From an uncultured Flavobacteriales bacterium (GTDB lineage Bacteria; Bacteroidota; Bacteroidia; Flavobacteriales; Flavobacteriaceae), in contig CAJXRD010000008.1 of NCBI GenBank assembly GCA_913058295.1, positions 19,306 to 83,305 of the forward strand: 64,000 bases of DNA. The letters are read 5' to 3'. The translations under genes and the position numbers were made by a program. The notes under the pieces were generated by a model. It ran no database searches. It was not told the origin of the DNA and saw only the letters and a program-made list of their open reading frames with translations. This document shows, in pieces, positions 10,469-20,827 of this stretch (positions within the stretch are counted from its first letter, which is position 1; each line of letters starts with the position of its first letter).

Positions 10469-10834
10469 ATGAAATCTTATTACATTTACATATTAAAATG
10501 CTCCGACGATTTACTTTATACAGGATTTACAAATGACATTTCAAGAAGATTTAACGAACACCAACTAGGAAGAAACAAATCTTCATTTACCTACAAAAGA
10601 AGACCAGTTGAATTAATTTTTCATCAAGAATTTAATGATGTTAAGCAAGCTATCTACTTTGAAAAGAGAATAAAAAATTGGAGTGCAAAGAAAAAATTAG
10701 CCTTAGCAAATAAAGATTATGATATGTTACAAATATTAGCTGAATGCAGAAACTTTACACATTCAGATTTTAAGCCAACTAACAAGGAGGTCTCGACTGC
10801 GCTCGACCAGACAAATAAACTAAATAATACATGA
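10469..10834 (+). CDS. single-domain GIY-YIG nuclease
   Basis: YYIYILKCSDDLLYTGFTNDISRRFNEH...EKRIKNWSAKKK. Confidence 0.9.
   Translation: MKSYYIYILKCSDDLLYTGFTNDISRRFNEHQLGRNKSSFTYKRRPVELIFHQEFNDVKQAIYFEKRIKNWSAKKKLALANKDYDMLQILAECRNFTHSDFKPTNKEVSTALDQTNKLNNT
10784..10813 (-). repeat. right inverted repeat, inside the 3' end of the GIY-YIG ORF
   Basis: AAGGAGGTCTCGACTGCGCTCGACCAGACA; encodes the EVSTALDQT tail. Confidence 0.9.
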
Positions 10835-12852
10835 ACAACCCCCTATTAAAACCTTTTGACACTGCCCCTTTTTCAGATATTAAAAACGAGCATTTTTTAC
10901 CAGCAATTCAGCAATTAATTAAGGATACAAAATCTGAAATTGATAGTATTGCGAATAATTCTGAATCCCCTACCTTTAAAAACACAGTTGAAGCCTTAGA
11001 ATATACTGGTCAAGAATTGGACAGAGCATCTAGTGTGTTTTTTAACTTGAATAGCGCCGAAACCAATGATGAAATTCAAAAAATCGCCCAAGAGGCTTCT
11101 CCTTTATTGTCAGATTTTAGTAATGATTTACTTTTAAATGAAAAACTTTTTAAAAGAGTAAAACAAGTTTTTGACCATAAAAAATCGCTTACTTTAACTA
11201 CAGAACAAAATACATTACTTGAAAAACAATACAAAGGGTTTTCAAGAAATGGAGCAAACCTTTCTGATGCCGATAAAGAAACACTTCGTGAAATTGACTC
11301 TTCACTTTCTAAACTAAAATTAAAGTTTGGCGAAAATGTTTTAGCAGAAACCAATGCCTACGAGCTTCAAATCACTAACGAAAAAGATTTATCTGGATTA
11401 CCAGAAGGAGTTAAAGAAATGGCTTTGCAAACTGCCAAGGAAAAAGAAAAAGAAGGCTGGGTATTCACTTTAGACTACCCCAGTTATGTTCCTTTTATAA
11501 CCTATGCAAACAATAGAGAATTAAGGAAAGAAATAGCTATAGCCTTTGGCGCAAGGGCATTTCAAGAAAACGAATTCAATAATCAAATGAATGTTTTAGA
11601 AATCGCTAAACTTCGATTTAAACGAGCGCAGTTATTAGCTTATAAAACACACGCTCATTTTGTTTTGGAAGAGAGAATGGCGAAAACTCCAGAAAAAGTA
11701 ATTGACTTTTTAAATGAATTATTAGAAAAAGCCCAACCAGCAGCAAAAAAAGAATTTAATGAATTAGAAGCCTTTGCAAAAGAGTTAGATGGCATTGATC
11801 AACTGGAAAAATGGGATGGCGCTTATTATTCTGAGAAACTTAAAAAGAAACTTTTCGATTTAGATGACGAACAATTAAAGCCTTATTTTAAACTTGAAAA
11901 TGTCATTGAAGGAGTTTTTACTATTGCAAATAAATTATATGATTTAGAATTCGAAGAAGTTTCTAATATCGACAAATACCACGAAGAAGTAAAGACCTAT
12001 CGAGTAACAGATTCAAATAACAATTTAGTTTCTATTTTTTACGCGGACTTCCATCCCAGAGCTGGAAAACGAGGTGGCGCATGGATGACCTCTTTTAAAT
12101 CTCAGCAAATTAAAGACGGCATCAATGATCGCCCACATATTTCTAATGTTTGTAATTTCACAAAACCAACGTCGAGCAAACCATCTTTACTAACATTTAA
12201 CGAAGTAACCACATTGTTTCATGAGTTTGGACATGCACTTCACGGAATGCTTGCAAATACAACATATAAAGGTTTATCAGGCACAAGTGTTTCTTGGGAC
12301 TTTGTAGAGTTACCAAGCCAAGTATTAGAGAATTGGTGTTATGAAAAAGAAGCTTTAGAGCTCTTTGCAAATCATTATAAAACTGGAGATGTAATCCCAA
12401 TGGAACTTATTGAAAAAATAAAAGCTTCTGCAACTTTTCACGAAGGAATGCAAACCCTTAGACAATTAAGTTTTGGATTGTTGGATATGGAATGGCATGG
12501 CAAAGACCCTTCCGCAATTAATCAAGTAAAAGATTTTGAAAAGAAAGTTTTTTCTAATACACAATTGTATCCAGATGTTCAAGAAAACTGTATGAGTACT
12601 GCCTTTTCTCATATTTTTCAGGGAGGTTATTCTTCAGGATATTACAGCTATAAATGGGCAGAAGTTTTAGATGCTGATGCTTTCGCTTATTTTAAAGAAG
12701 AAGGAATTTTCAATAAAACTATAGCGGATAAATTTAAAAACAATATTCTTTCACAAGGAGGAACACAAGATCCTATGGAGCTTTATATAAAGTTTAGAGG
12801 TCAAAAACCCAATCCAGAAGCCTTATTAAAAAGAGCAGGATTATTAAACTAA
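10831..12852 (+). CDS. M3 family metallopeptidase (oligopeptidase/dipeptidyl carboxypeptidase-like)
   Basis: TLFHEFGHALHGML zinc motif. Confidence 0.9.
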   Translation: MNNPLLKPFDTAPFSDIKNEHFLPAIQQLIKDTKSEIDSIANNSESPTFKNTVEALEYTGQELDRASSVFFNLNSAETNDEIQKIAQEASPLLSDFSNDLLLNEKLFKRVKQVFDHKKSLTLTTEQNTLLEKQYKGFSRNGANLSDADKETLREIDSSLSKLKLKFGENVLAETNAYELQITNEKDLSGLPEGVKEMALQTAKEKEKEGWVFTLDYPSYVPFITYANNRELRKEIAIAFGARAFQENEFNNQMNVLEIAKLRFKRAQLLAYKTHAHFVLEERMAKTPEKVIDFLNELLEKAQPAAKKEFNELEAFAKELDGIDQLEKWDGAYYSEKLKKKLFDLDDEQLKPYFKLENVIEGVFTIANKLYDLEFEEVSNIDKYHEEVKTYRVTDSNNNLVSIFYADFHPRAGKRGGAWMTSFKSQQIKDGINDRPHISNVCNFTKPTSSKPSLLTFNEVTTLFHEFGHALHGMLANTTYKGLSGTSVSWDFVELPSQVLENWCYEKEALELFANHYKTGDVIPMELIEKIKASATFHEGMQTLRQLSFGLLDMEWHGKDPSAINQVKDFEKKVFSNTQLYPDVQENCMSTAFSHIFQGGYSSGYYSYKWAEVLDADAFAYFKEEGIFNKTIADKFKNNILSQGGTQDPMELYIKFRGQKPNPEALLKRAGLLN

Positions 12853-12858
12853 AAAATG

Positions 12859-12893
12859 TCGAAAATACTTGAATTGAGTTCAAGTATTTTCGA
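12859..12893. terminator. hairpin terminator
   Basis: Perfect 15-bp stem TCGAAAATACTTGAA-TTGAG-TTCAAGTATTTTCGA between convergent genes. Confidence 0.8.
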
Positions 12894-12924
12894 TATTTAA
12901 TTTTATAGAATTATTCTTCTACAG

Positions 12925-14370
12925 CTATTTAATAATAAGCTTTTTTGAAACGGAAGTATTAGTATCTACTATAAAGGTAGCTATGTAAATTCCTTTAGTA
13001 AAAGACTGTGTAGAAACACTTCCATTTTTTGAAGTAATTGGGGTTTCTAAAACCTTTTTACCCTGTATATCATATAGAATAACAGAAGTAAAATCAATAG
13101 CAGCAGCTTCTAAATTATAGATAAGTTGGCCATTCTGTGTAATAACACTAACTGAATTAACCAAAGCATCATCTACAGACAATAAACTACTCTTAGCAGA
13201 TTCTATTAAATATTCTGTACATAATTTTGAAAACTTAGCAGCATGATTCGCAGTTCCTGAAACACTAAAAGTATCCCCAGGAGAGTGGATATTTCCATTG
13301 TGTTGCCCAAAATTAGCTTCAAAAGGAAAGGATGCCATATATCCTTCACTTGTCCAACTTGCATGATCTGAACAACCATAGTTACAAAGTGATGTGCCAT
13401 AGGTTATTTCATGAATACCATCTGCATTGTAATGATCAATTAATTCCATTAAAAAAGAATTAAGGGTTCCGTTAGTATAATCTGTAATAAATGAAACATC
13501 TATAGCAGAACCATTATAGTTTGTCATATCAAACTGTACCACAGAAATAACATCTACATCATTATCAGCATATTCTTCGGCAATCTCTGCAGAACCAACA
13601 AGTCCAATTTCTTCAGCAGCATAAGCCATTATTTCAATGGTTCTATTAGGAACAAATCCTAATTCAAACAAAGCTCTAACAGATTCTGTCATAGTAGCAA
13701 TTCCTGAAGCATCATCATCGGCTCCGGGAGCATTGTTATTATTTGATGACGTTGAATCTAAATGTCCCCCAACAACCACAAATTCATCTGGTGTTTCAGC
13801 ACCTTCAATAGTCATAATTACAGAAGGCATATTGGTATTTACATGGTTAAAAAGTCTCACACTTACATCGCTTCTTCCATATTGTACTGCCATTGCTTCC
13901 CATTTATCTTTTAGATCATTGGCAACATCTATAGCAATAGGATATGCATGGTAACGTGTTCCGTAACTTTCCAATTCTAAAATATGGTCTTCAATATTTT
14001 GTGTATTAATTAAATCTAAGGCAGGATTTACTAAAGCATCTTCTGTAATAGTAAAAGCCATTTTATTAGCAGGAATTTCTTTCGCTTCTTTATATAAAGC
14101 TGCTATTGCATCCTCTTCGGAATTTTTAAAGATATAACCTGGTCCGTGTACTAAAACTTTATCATGTAAATAATGTCCTGCATGATCTGTAAAAAAAACC
14201 GCCGCTTCATTTCTTCTTTTCTCTAAAATTTCAACCTCATCTGGCAAATCCTTTTTTAGTTCTAAGGCATCCGATAATGACATGGTAGCGTAAATACTTT
14301 TTGAATCTTGAGCAAAACTATTAAAGGATAACAGCAATACTACAAGTGTAATTAAGTGTAGTTTTTTCAT
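12925..14370 (-). CDS. M28 family metallopeptidase with T9SS sorting domain
   Basis: GGHLDSTSSNNNNAPGADDDASG; signal peptide MKKLHLITLVVLLLSFNSFAQ favours start at 14370 rather than ORF-track 14514. Confidence 0.85.
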   Translation of the reverse strand: MKKLHLITLVVLLLSFNSFAQDSKSIYATMSLSDALELKKDLPDEVEILEKRRNEAAVFFTDHAGHYLHDKVLVHGPGYIFKNSEEDAIAALYKEAKEIPANKMAFTITEDALVNPALDLINTQNIEDHILELESYGTRYHAYPIAIDVANDLKDKWEAMAVQYGRSDVSVRLFNHVNTNMPSVIMTIEGAETPDEFVVVGGHLDSTSSNNNNAPGADDDASGIATMTESVRALFELGFVPNRTIEIMAYAAEEIGLVGSAEIAEEYADNDVDVISVVQFDMTNYNGSAIDVSFITDYTNGTLNSFLMELIDHYNADGIHEITYGTSLCNYGCSDHASWTSEGYMASFPFEANFGQHNGNIHSPGDTFSVSGTANHAAKFSKLCTEYLIESAKSSLLSVDDALVNSVSVITQNGQLIYNLEAAAIDFTSVILYDIQGKKVLETPITSKNGSVSTQSFTKGIYIATFIVDTNTSVSKKLIIK

Positions 14371-14507
14371 AATATATTTTTTCTTTAAAAATAATATATA
14401 ATACTTGAACTTCCTCTTAAAAGGTCTTTTAATTGTTTCAGTAACAATAGAGTGCAAAAAACTCTGAAAAATCTTAAAATCTTTTCTATTTTTGTTAAAA
14501 ATACACA

Positions 14508-15059
14508 ATGCCAAAACACCAACTATATCCTGAAACTTGGGTAGATAAATATTCAGATTATCTATTCAACTTCACTATTTCACGAGTTAATAACAGTGAA
14601 ATAGCAAAGGATTTAATTTCTGAAACTTTTTTGGCAGGATTAAAATCTAAAGATAATTTTAAAGGTGAAGCTAGTGAACGTACTTGGCTCATATCTATTT
14701 TAAAGAGAAAAATTATTGATCATTACCGGAAAATCAATTCAAATAAAGGAAAGGCAGAAGTACGAATTACCTATAAAGATGATGAATCTGAAGGAGATTG
14801 GCTAGAAGAACGAGTTAGTGATCCTTTTGGTAAAACTGCAGAAGATAAGATTGAGAATGAAGAATTAGGACAAGCAATCTTTAGTTGTTTAGACAGTTTA
14901 AATGAAAAACAAGCTACCATATTTAAAATGAAAACAATAGATGGTTTCGATACGGAAGCTATTTGTAATGAATATAATATTACTGCGTCTAATTTGTGGG
15001 TGATAATACACCGAGCAAGAAAAGCCATGGCAGAATGTTTAGAAAAAAATTGGTTGTAA
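14508..15059 (+). CDS. ECF-type sigma-70 factor
   Basis: Sigma2 and Sigma4-like regions (KDLISETFL, LNEKQATIFKMKTIDGFDTEAIC). Confidence 0.9.
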   Translation: MPKHQLYPETWVDKYSDYLFNFTISRVNNSEIAKDLISETFLAGLKSKDNFKGEASERTWLISILKRKIIDHYRKINSNKGKAEVRITYKDDESEGDWLEERVSDPFGKTAEDKIENEELGQAIFSCLDSLNEKQATIFKMKTIDGFDTEAICNEYNITASNLWVIIHRARKAMAECLEKNWL

Positions 15060-15060
15060 T

Positions 15061-15291
15061 ATGAAATGTGAAAATGCAAATCACGTCTGTGACAAAAGTC
15101 AATACAAAGAATCTTCTTTTTTAGAAAGAGTTAAATTAACAATACACCTTATTTATTGCAGTGCTTGCAGAAAATATACTGCTAGAAACAAAAAACTTTC
15201 CAATGCTTTAAAAACTTCTGATTTAAAAACAATTTCTAAAGAAGATAAAAATGGCTTAAAAGAAAGGTTACATCAAGAAATGACTAAATAA
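15061..15291 (+). CDS. small Cys-rich putative anti-sigma/Zn-binding protein
   Basis: HLIYCSACRKY; immediately downstream of the ECF sigma gene. Confidence 0.6.
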   Translation: MKCENANHVCDKSQYKESSFLERVKLTIHLIYCSACRKYTARNKKLSNALKTSDLKTISKEDKNGLKERLHQEMTK

Positions 15292-16117
15292 GCTTCAATA
15301 AAATTATCAGTACCAACCAAAGTATCGGAATACTTTCCACCCAAAAGGAAGCAAAATACTTGCTTTGCTCCTTTTCTGATAAATAAATAAATACAGCCAT
15401 AACGCCACAAGTAATTATTAAACTAAAGGTATAAATCCAATTAATATCTTGCTTTAAGTATTCTATAATTAATATCACAAGCAACAATAGAGCTCCAATT
15501 ATTTTAGTGGATTTCATTCCAACCCTTTGAGGCAAAGTCCCTAAAGCCAATTCATCATGTTTTAAATCTCTAATTTCAAAGGGAAGCGTTAATACCAATA
15601 CAAATAGAATACGTTGAAAAAAACCAATCCAATTACTATTTGTTAAAACTACATTTTCATTTACTAAAGGAATTATAAGAGTAACTCCTGCCCAAACAAT
15701 TGCAACAATAATTATTTTCATCCCGACTAGTGCACGCAATTTCTTATAACTCAAAAAAGGGATAGCATAAAAAAAGGTGAGTGCAGCAAAACCTCCACTA
15801 ACAATTATAGTTTTAAATGGAAGCTGAAAAAAACAGTAAATCAAAGCTAAAAAACAAAAGAATGAAAATATCTGAATTTTTCTTAACGATAAATTAAGAC
15901 TTCTATGTTTAAGCCCTGCTATCTCTGCATATTTAACAAAATTATAACCTGTAATTGTTCCAAAAAAAACAAATCCCAATAATTCATTTGAGATGGGTAT
16001 ATCAAATTCTAAAACGGAAACACCAACAAAACCACAAACTGCTAGCGCAACATGAGTACTACTTTCAATATAAAAATAGAAAAGTTTTTTTAAAATTTTC
16101 ACTAAACAAAAATACAT
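15284..16117 (-). CDS. UbiA-like prenyltransferase family membrane protein
   Basis: Multi-TM; FEIRDLKHDELALGTLPQRVG. Confidence 0.6.
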   Translation of the reverse strand: MYFCLVKILKKLFYFYIESSTHVALAVCGFVGVSVLEFDIPISNELLGFVFFGTITGYNFVKYAEIAGLKHRSLNLSLRKIQIFSFFCFLALIYCFFQLPFKTIIVSGGFAALTFFYAIPFLSYKKLRALVGMKIIIVAIVWAGVTLIIPLVNENVVLTNSNWIGFFQRILFVLVLTLPFEIRDLKHDELALGTLPQRVGMKSTKIIGALLLLVILIIEYLKQDINWIYTFSLIITCGVMAVFIYLSEKEQSKYFASFWVESIPILWLVLIILLKLI

Positions 16118-16228
16118 AAAGAAAAAGCATTCCTAATTATTCGTTAAAAAATCAATTTGTTTTTATTTAAAAAACTACATATTTAGTGAAAAATCGTAAA
16201 TTCGCGTTTCAAATTTTAACTTCGGAAA

Positions 16229-19078
16229 ATGAATACAGATTCTTTCGCTCAAAGACATATAGGTCCTAGAAAAAGTGACCTTAATAAAATGCTAAAAACT
16301 ATTGGTGTTGACTCTATTGCAGATTTAATAGAACAAACAATACCTGATGATATTTTGTTGAAAAACAAACTATCATTACAACCAGCTATGAGTGAGCAGG
16401 AATTCCAAGAACATAATCAGGAGTTAGCCTCAAAAAACAAGCTTTTTAAGACATATATTGGTTTAGGTTATCATAATACCTTTATGCCTCCTGTGATTCA
16501 AAGAAATATTTTAGAAAATCCGGGTTGGTATACTGCATATACTCCTTACCAAGCAGAAATTGCTCAGGGAAGATTAGAAGCATTGATTAATTTTCAAACC
16601 ATGGTTTGCGATTTAACTGGAATGGATCTTGCCAACGCATCGCTATTAGATGAATCGACCGCAGCAGCCGAAGCAATGGCATTAATATTTGCTTTACGCG
16701 ATCGTACACAAAAGAAAAATAACGTTCACAAATTTTTTGTTTCTGAAGAGGTATTGCCTCAAACTATTTCTTTGCTCCATACTCGTTCTATTCCTTTAGG
16801 GATTGAATTGGTGATTGGAAACCATAAGGATTTTGATTTTTCAACAGATTACTTTGGAACATTATTACAATATCCAGGAAAATATGGGGAAGTTTTTAAT
16901 TACAAAACATTTGTTGAAAATGCCCATGCAGCACAAATTAAAGTAGCAGTTGCAGCTGATATCTTAAGTTTAGTAATGTTAGATTCTCCAGGAAATCTTG
17001 GAGTTGACGTAGTAGTTGGAACTACACAACGTTTTGGAATACCTCTAGGATATGGTGGCCCTCACGCTGGCTATTTTGCTACAAGAGAAGACTATAAACG
17101 TAGTATTCCAGGAAGAATTATTGGTGTAACCAAAGACATGGACAACAACATGTCTTATAGAATGGCTTTACAAACAAGAGAGCAACATATTAAACGAGAT
17201 CGAGCTACTTCTAATATTTGTACCGCTCAGGTTTTATTGGCTGTTATGGCAGGTATGTATGCTGTTTATCACGGTCCAAAAGGATTAAAACACATCGCAA
17301 ACAAAATTCATAATACTACTGTAACATTAGTGTATGCATTAGAAAAAATAGGTTTTTCTCAAAATAACAGTTCTTTTTTCGATACTATTTTAGTTCGTGC
17401 AGATGCAGCAGATATCAAACCTATTGCTGAGAAACACAATATCAACTTTTACTATGCGGATGAAAACAACATTAGCATATCTATAAATGAAACTACTTCA
17501 TTAAAAGACTTAAATGCAATACTTGCTGTATTTGCAGAGTCTGTAAATAACAAAGACTACACTATAAATTCTTTTGTGGAGTCTACTGCAATCCCTTCAG
17601 AATTAAAAAGAAAAACAGATTTCTTAACAGATGATGTTTTCAATTCTTATCATTCTGAAACAGAAATGATGCGGTATATTAAGAAATTAGAGCGGAAAGA
17701 TTTATCTCTAAACCATTCTATGATTTCTTTAGGATCTTGTACTATGAAGTTAAATGCAGCTTCAGAAATGCTTCCTTTGAGCAATCCAAGATGGGGAGGA
17801 ATTCACCCCTTTGTTCCAATAGAACAAGCTGCTGGATATCAAGAAATGCTTTCAAATTTAGAAGATCAACTTACTGAAATAACAGGATTTGCAGCAACTT
17901 CACTTCAACCCAATTCAGGCGCACAAGGAGAGTTTGCAGGATTAATGGTGATAAGAGCTTATCATGAATCTAGAGGAGATCTTCATAGAAACATTTGTTT
18001 AATTCCCTCTTCTGCTCACGGGACAAACCCTGCTAGTGCAGTAATGGCTGGAATGAAAGTTGTGGTAACCAAAGCTACTGAAGAAGGCAATATTGATGTA
18101 GAAGATCTACGTGAAAAAGCAATTTTACATAAAGACAATCTTTCTGCATTAATGGTAACTTACCCATCCACTCATGGGGTTTATGAAGCTTCCATAAAAG
18201 AAATTACTGGTATTATCCACGAAAACGGAGGACAAGTTTATATGGATGGCGCAAATATGAATGCTCAAGTTGCCTTAACTAATCCTGGTGCAATTGGAGC
18301 AGATGTATGTCATTTAAATTTACATAAAACATTTGCGATTCCACACGGTGGTGGAGGCCCAGGAGTTGGTCCAATTTGTGTTGCAGAGCAATTAGCTCCT
18401 TTTTTACCAAGTAATCCTTTAATAAAAACTGGAGGGGAAAAAGCGATAACTGCAATTTCATCAGCACCTTGGGGATCTTCTTTAGTCTGTTTAATTTCTT
18501 ATGCATATATCTGTATGCTTGGTGAAGAAGGATTAAAAGATTCTACCCATCACGCAATTTTAAATGCAAACTATATTAAAGAAAGGTTACACGGTTCCTA
18601 TGAAGTTCTTTACGCTGGAGAAAAAGGACGTGCTGCCCATGAAATGATTGTGGATTGCCGCCCATTTAAAGCTAATGGAATTGAAGTTACCGATATTGCA
18701 AAACGTTTAATGGACTATGGTTTTCACGCACCAACAGTTTCTTTTCCAGTTGCTGGAACCTTAATGATAGAGCCAACAGAAAGTGAGAGTTTAGAGGAAT
18801 TAGACCGTTTTTGTGATGCGATGATCTCTATCAGAAAAGAAATAGACAATGCTACATTAGAAGAGCCTAATAATGCTTTAAAGAATTCCCCACATACACA
18901 AGCTATGGTAACCAATGACAATTGGGACTTTCCATATTCTAGAAAACAAGCCGCTTTTCCTTTACCCTATGTATCTGAAAACAAATTTTGGCCAACAGTT
19001 AGAAGAGTAGATGATGCCTATGGTGATAGAAATTTAATCTGCACCTGTACTCCTATTGAGGAGTTTATGACCGACTAA
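16229..19078 (+). CDS. gcvP: glycine dehydrogenase (aminomethyl-transferring), P protein
   Basis: FAQRHIGP N-terminus, HLNLHKTFAIPHGGGGPG PLP site. Confidence 0.97.
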   Translation: MNTDSFAQRHIGPRKSDLNKMLKTIGVDSIADLIEQTIPDDILLKNKLSLQPAMSEQEFQEHNQELASKNKLFKTYIGLGYHNTFMPPVIQRNILENPGWYTAYTPYQAEIAQGRLEALINFQTMVCDLTGMDLANASLLDESTAAAEAMALIFALRDRTQKKNNVHKFFVSEEVLPQTISLLHTRSIPLGIELVIGNHKDFDFSTDYFGTLLQYPGKYGEVFNYKTFVENAHAAQIKVAVAADILSLVMLDSPGNLGVDVVVGTTQRFGIPLGYGGPHAGYFATREDYKRSIPGRIIGVTKDMDNNMSYRMALQTREQHIKRDRATSNICTAQVLLAVMAGMYAVYHGPKGLKHIANKIHNTTVTLVYALEKIGFSQNNSSFFDTILVRADAADIKPIAEKHNINFYYADENNISISINETTSLKDLNAILAVFAESVNNKDYTINSFVESTAIPSELKRKTDFLTDDVFNSYHSETEMMRYIKKLERKDLSLNHSMISLGSCTMKLNAASEMLPLSNPRWGGIHPFVPIEQAAGYQEMLSNLEDQLTEITGFAATSLQPNSGAQGEFAGLMVIRAYHESRGDLHRNICLIPSSAHGTNPASAVMAGMKVVVTKATEEGNIDVEDLREKAILHKDNLSALMVTYPSTHGVYEASIKEITGIIHENGGQVYMDGANMNAQVALTNPGAIGADVCHLNLHKTFAIPHGGGGPGVGPICVAEQLAPFLPSNPLIKTGGEKAITAISSAPWGSSLVCLISYAYICMLGEEGLKDSTHHAILNANYIKERLHGSYEVLYAGEKGRAAHEMIVDCRPFKANGIEVTDIAKRLMDYGFHAPTVSFPVAGTLMIEPTESESLEELDRFCDAMISIRKEIDNATLEEPNNALKNSPHTQAMVTNDNWDFPYSRKQAAFPLPYVSENKFWPTVRRVDDAYGDRNLICTCTPIEEFMTD

Positions 19079-19101
19079 TAAATTTAAAATAATAGAAATA
19101 A

Positions 19102-19127
19102 AAAGCTTTTCTTCGGAAAAGCTTTTC
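19102..19127. terminator. hairpin terminator with TTCG loop
   Basis: AAAAGCTTTTC-TTCG-GAAAAGCTTTT. Confidence 0.8.
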
Positions 19128-19161
19128 TATTTTTACCTATTCACAAGAATAAAATTAGCTT

Positions 19162-20220
19162 ATGGCTATAAAAATCACAGGTGTTGGAAGTTATATCCCC
19201 ACAAAAGTAACTCCAAACCAAGCTTTTGAAAATAATGATTTTTACAACGAAGATGGCTCACGGTTTAATGCCGATAACAAAGTCATCATTGAAAAGTTTA
19301 AATCTATTACAGGTATTGCTGAAAGACGATATGTAGAAGATCATTTAAACAATTCTGACATAGGCGCTCTAGCTTCAAAAAAAGCAATTGAAGATGCCAA
19401 TTTAGATCCTGAAGAACTCGATTATATTATCCTAGCACAAAATTATGGTGACGTAAAACACGGAAGCTCTCAGTGTGACACTGTACCCAGTATTGCAACT
19501 AGAGTTAAACAAAAACTAGGAATAAAAAACCCAAAAAGTGTAGCATACGATGTTTTGTTTGGATGCCCTGGATGGATTGAGGGAATGATTCAAGCCAATG
19601 CTTTTATAAAATCTGGTATTGCTGAAAAGTGTTTGGTGATAGGAACTGAAACTTTATCTAGAGTTGTAGATACAAATGATCGTGATTCTATGATTTTTAG
19701 TGATGGTGCAGGTGCAGTTGTTGTAGAAAAAACAGATGGCAATGGCGGTATTTTAGCGCATGAATCTGCCACTTATGCATACGATGAAGCTAGTTATATT
19801 TATTTTGACGAATCTTTCAATAAAGAAAAAACGGATGGCAATCGGTATATAAAAATGCTAGGTCGTAAGATTTACGAATTTGCTTTAAATAATGTCCCAT
19901 CTGCAATGCAATCTTGTTTAGAAAAAGCCAATGTTGATATCAAGGATGTAAAGAAAATATTAATCCATCAGGCAAATGAAAAGATGGATGAAGCTATTGT
20001 AAAGCGTTTTTATAAATTATATGGAATGGAAATGCCAGAACATATTATGCCAATGACTATAGAAACATTAGGGAATTCTAGTGTTGCTACAGTTCCAACT
20101 TTATATGATTTGATTCTTAAAGGGAAAATGGAAAATCATAGCTTATCTGAAGGTGATGTTATCATTTTCGCGAGTGTTGGTGCTGGAATGAACATTAATG
20201 CTATTGTTTATCAAGTTTAG
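19162..20220 (+). CDS. 3-oxoacyl-ACP synthase III family protein
   Basis: AYDVLFGCPGWIEGM active-site Cys region, LIHQANEKM, GNSSVATVP. Confidence 0.85.
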   Translation: MAIKITGVGSYIPTKVTPNQAFENNDFYNEDGSRFNADNKVIIEKFKSITGIAERRYVEDHLNNSDIGALASKKAIEDANLDPEELDYIILAQNYGDVKHGSSQCDTVPSIATRVKQKLGIKNPKSVAYDVLFGCPGWIEGMIQANAFIKSGIAEKCLVIGTETLSRVVDTNDRDSMIFSDGAGAVVVEKTDGNGGILAHESATYAYDEASYIYFDESFNKEKTDGNRYIKMLGRKIYEFALNNVPSAMQSCLEKANVDIKDVKKILIHQANEKMDEAIVKRFYKLYGMEMPEHIMPMTIETLGNSSVATVPTLYDLILKGKMENHSLSEGDVIIFASVGAGMNINAIVYQV

Positions 20221-20305
20221 TTGCATTCAGAACAAAACTTGCAAAGTGAAGAACCTCATGGACAATCACTATTATTAAAACACCCCTTTTATAAAGAGGA
20301 ATAGT

Positions 20306-20827
20306 ATGTACGAAAAAAACTTCCCAAACAAACGTTTTAAACTCACCCTAGATTTTATTACGGAGCATATATCTAAAGAAGAAAATATTCTTGATTTAGG
20401 AGTTACCAACCCATTTTCTGATATACTATTAAAAGAAGGGTATAATGTAACCAATACACAGGGTCAAGATTTAGATACTGACACTTCTGTTGTAAAATCA
20501 ACAGACTTTGATGTTATAACTGCATTTCAAATCTTTGAACATATGGTTGCACCTTATAATGTCTTAAAGGATATAAAAGCAAAAAAACTAGTCGCCTCCA
20601 TACCATTAAAACTATGGTTTGCATCTGCATACCGAAGTAAAACAGACGATTGGGATCGCCACTATCACGAATTTGAAGATTGGCAATTTGATTGGTTATT
20701 AGAAAAATCGGGTTGGGAGATAAAAAAAAGCATCCAGTTTACAAGTCCAGTTAATAAAATTGGTTTCCGACCAATCTTAAGACGATTTGTACCTCGATTT
20801 TATTTGATCTATGCCGAAAGGAAATAA
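20306..20827 (+). CDS. SAM-dependent methyltransferase-like protein
   Basis: ENILDLGVTNPFSDI, FDVITAFQIFEHM. Confidence 0.7.
   Translation: MYEKNFPNKRFKLTLDFITEHISKEENILDLGVTNPFSDILLKEGYNVTNTQGQDLDTDTSVVKSTDFDVITAFQIFEHMVAPYNVLKDIKAKKLVASIPLKLWFASAYRSKTDDWDRHYHEFEDWQFDWLLEKSGWEIKKSIQFTSPVNKIGFRPILRRFVPRFYLIYAERK

Noticed and set aside
12925-14514. ORF-track start of the M28 peptidase overlapping the ECF sigma gene
   Set aside because: A signal peptide begins at 14370; the upstream extension is basic and unlike a leader, so the overlap is probably not real.
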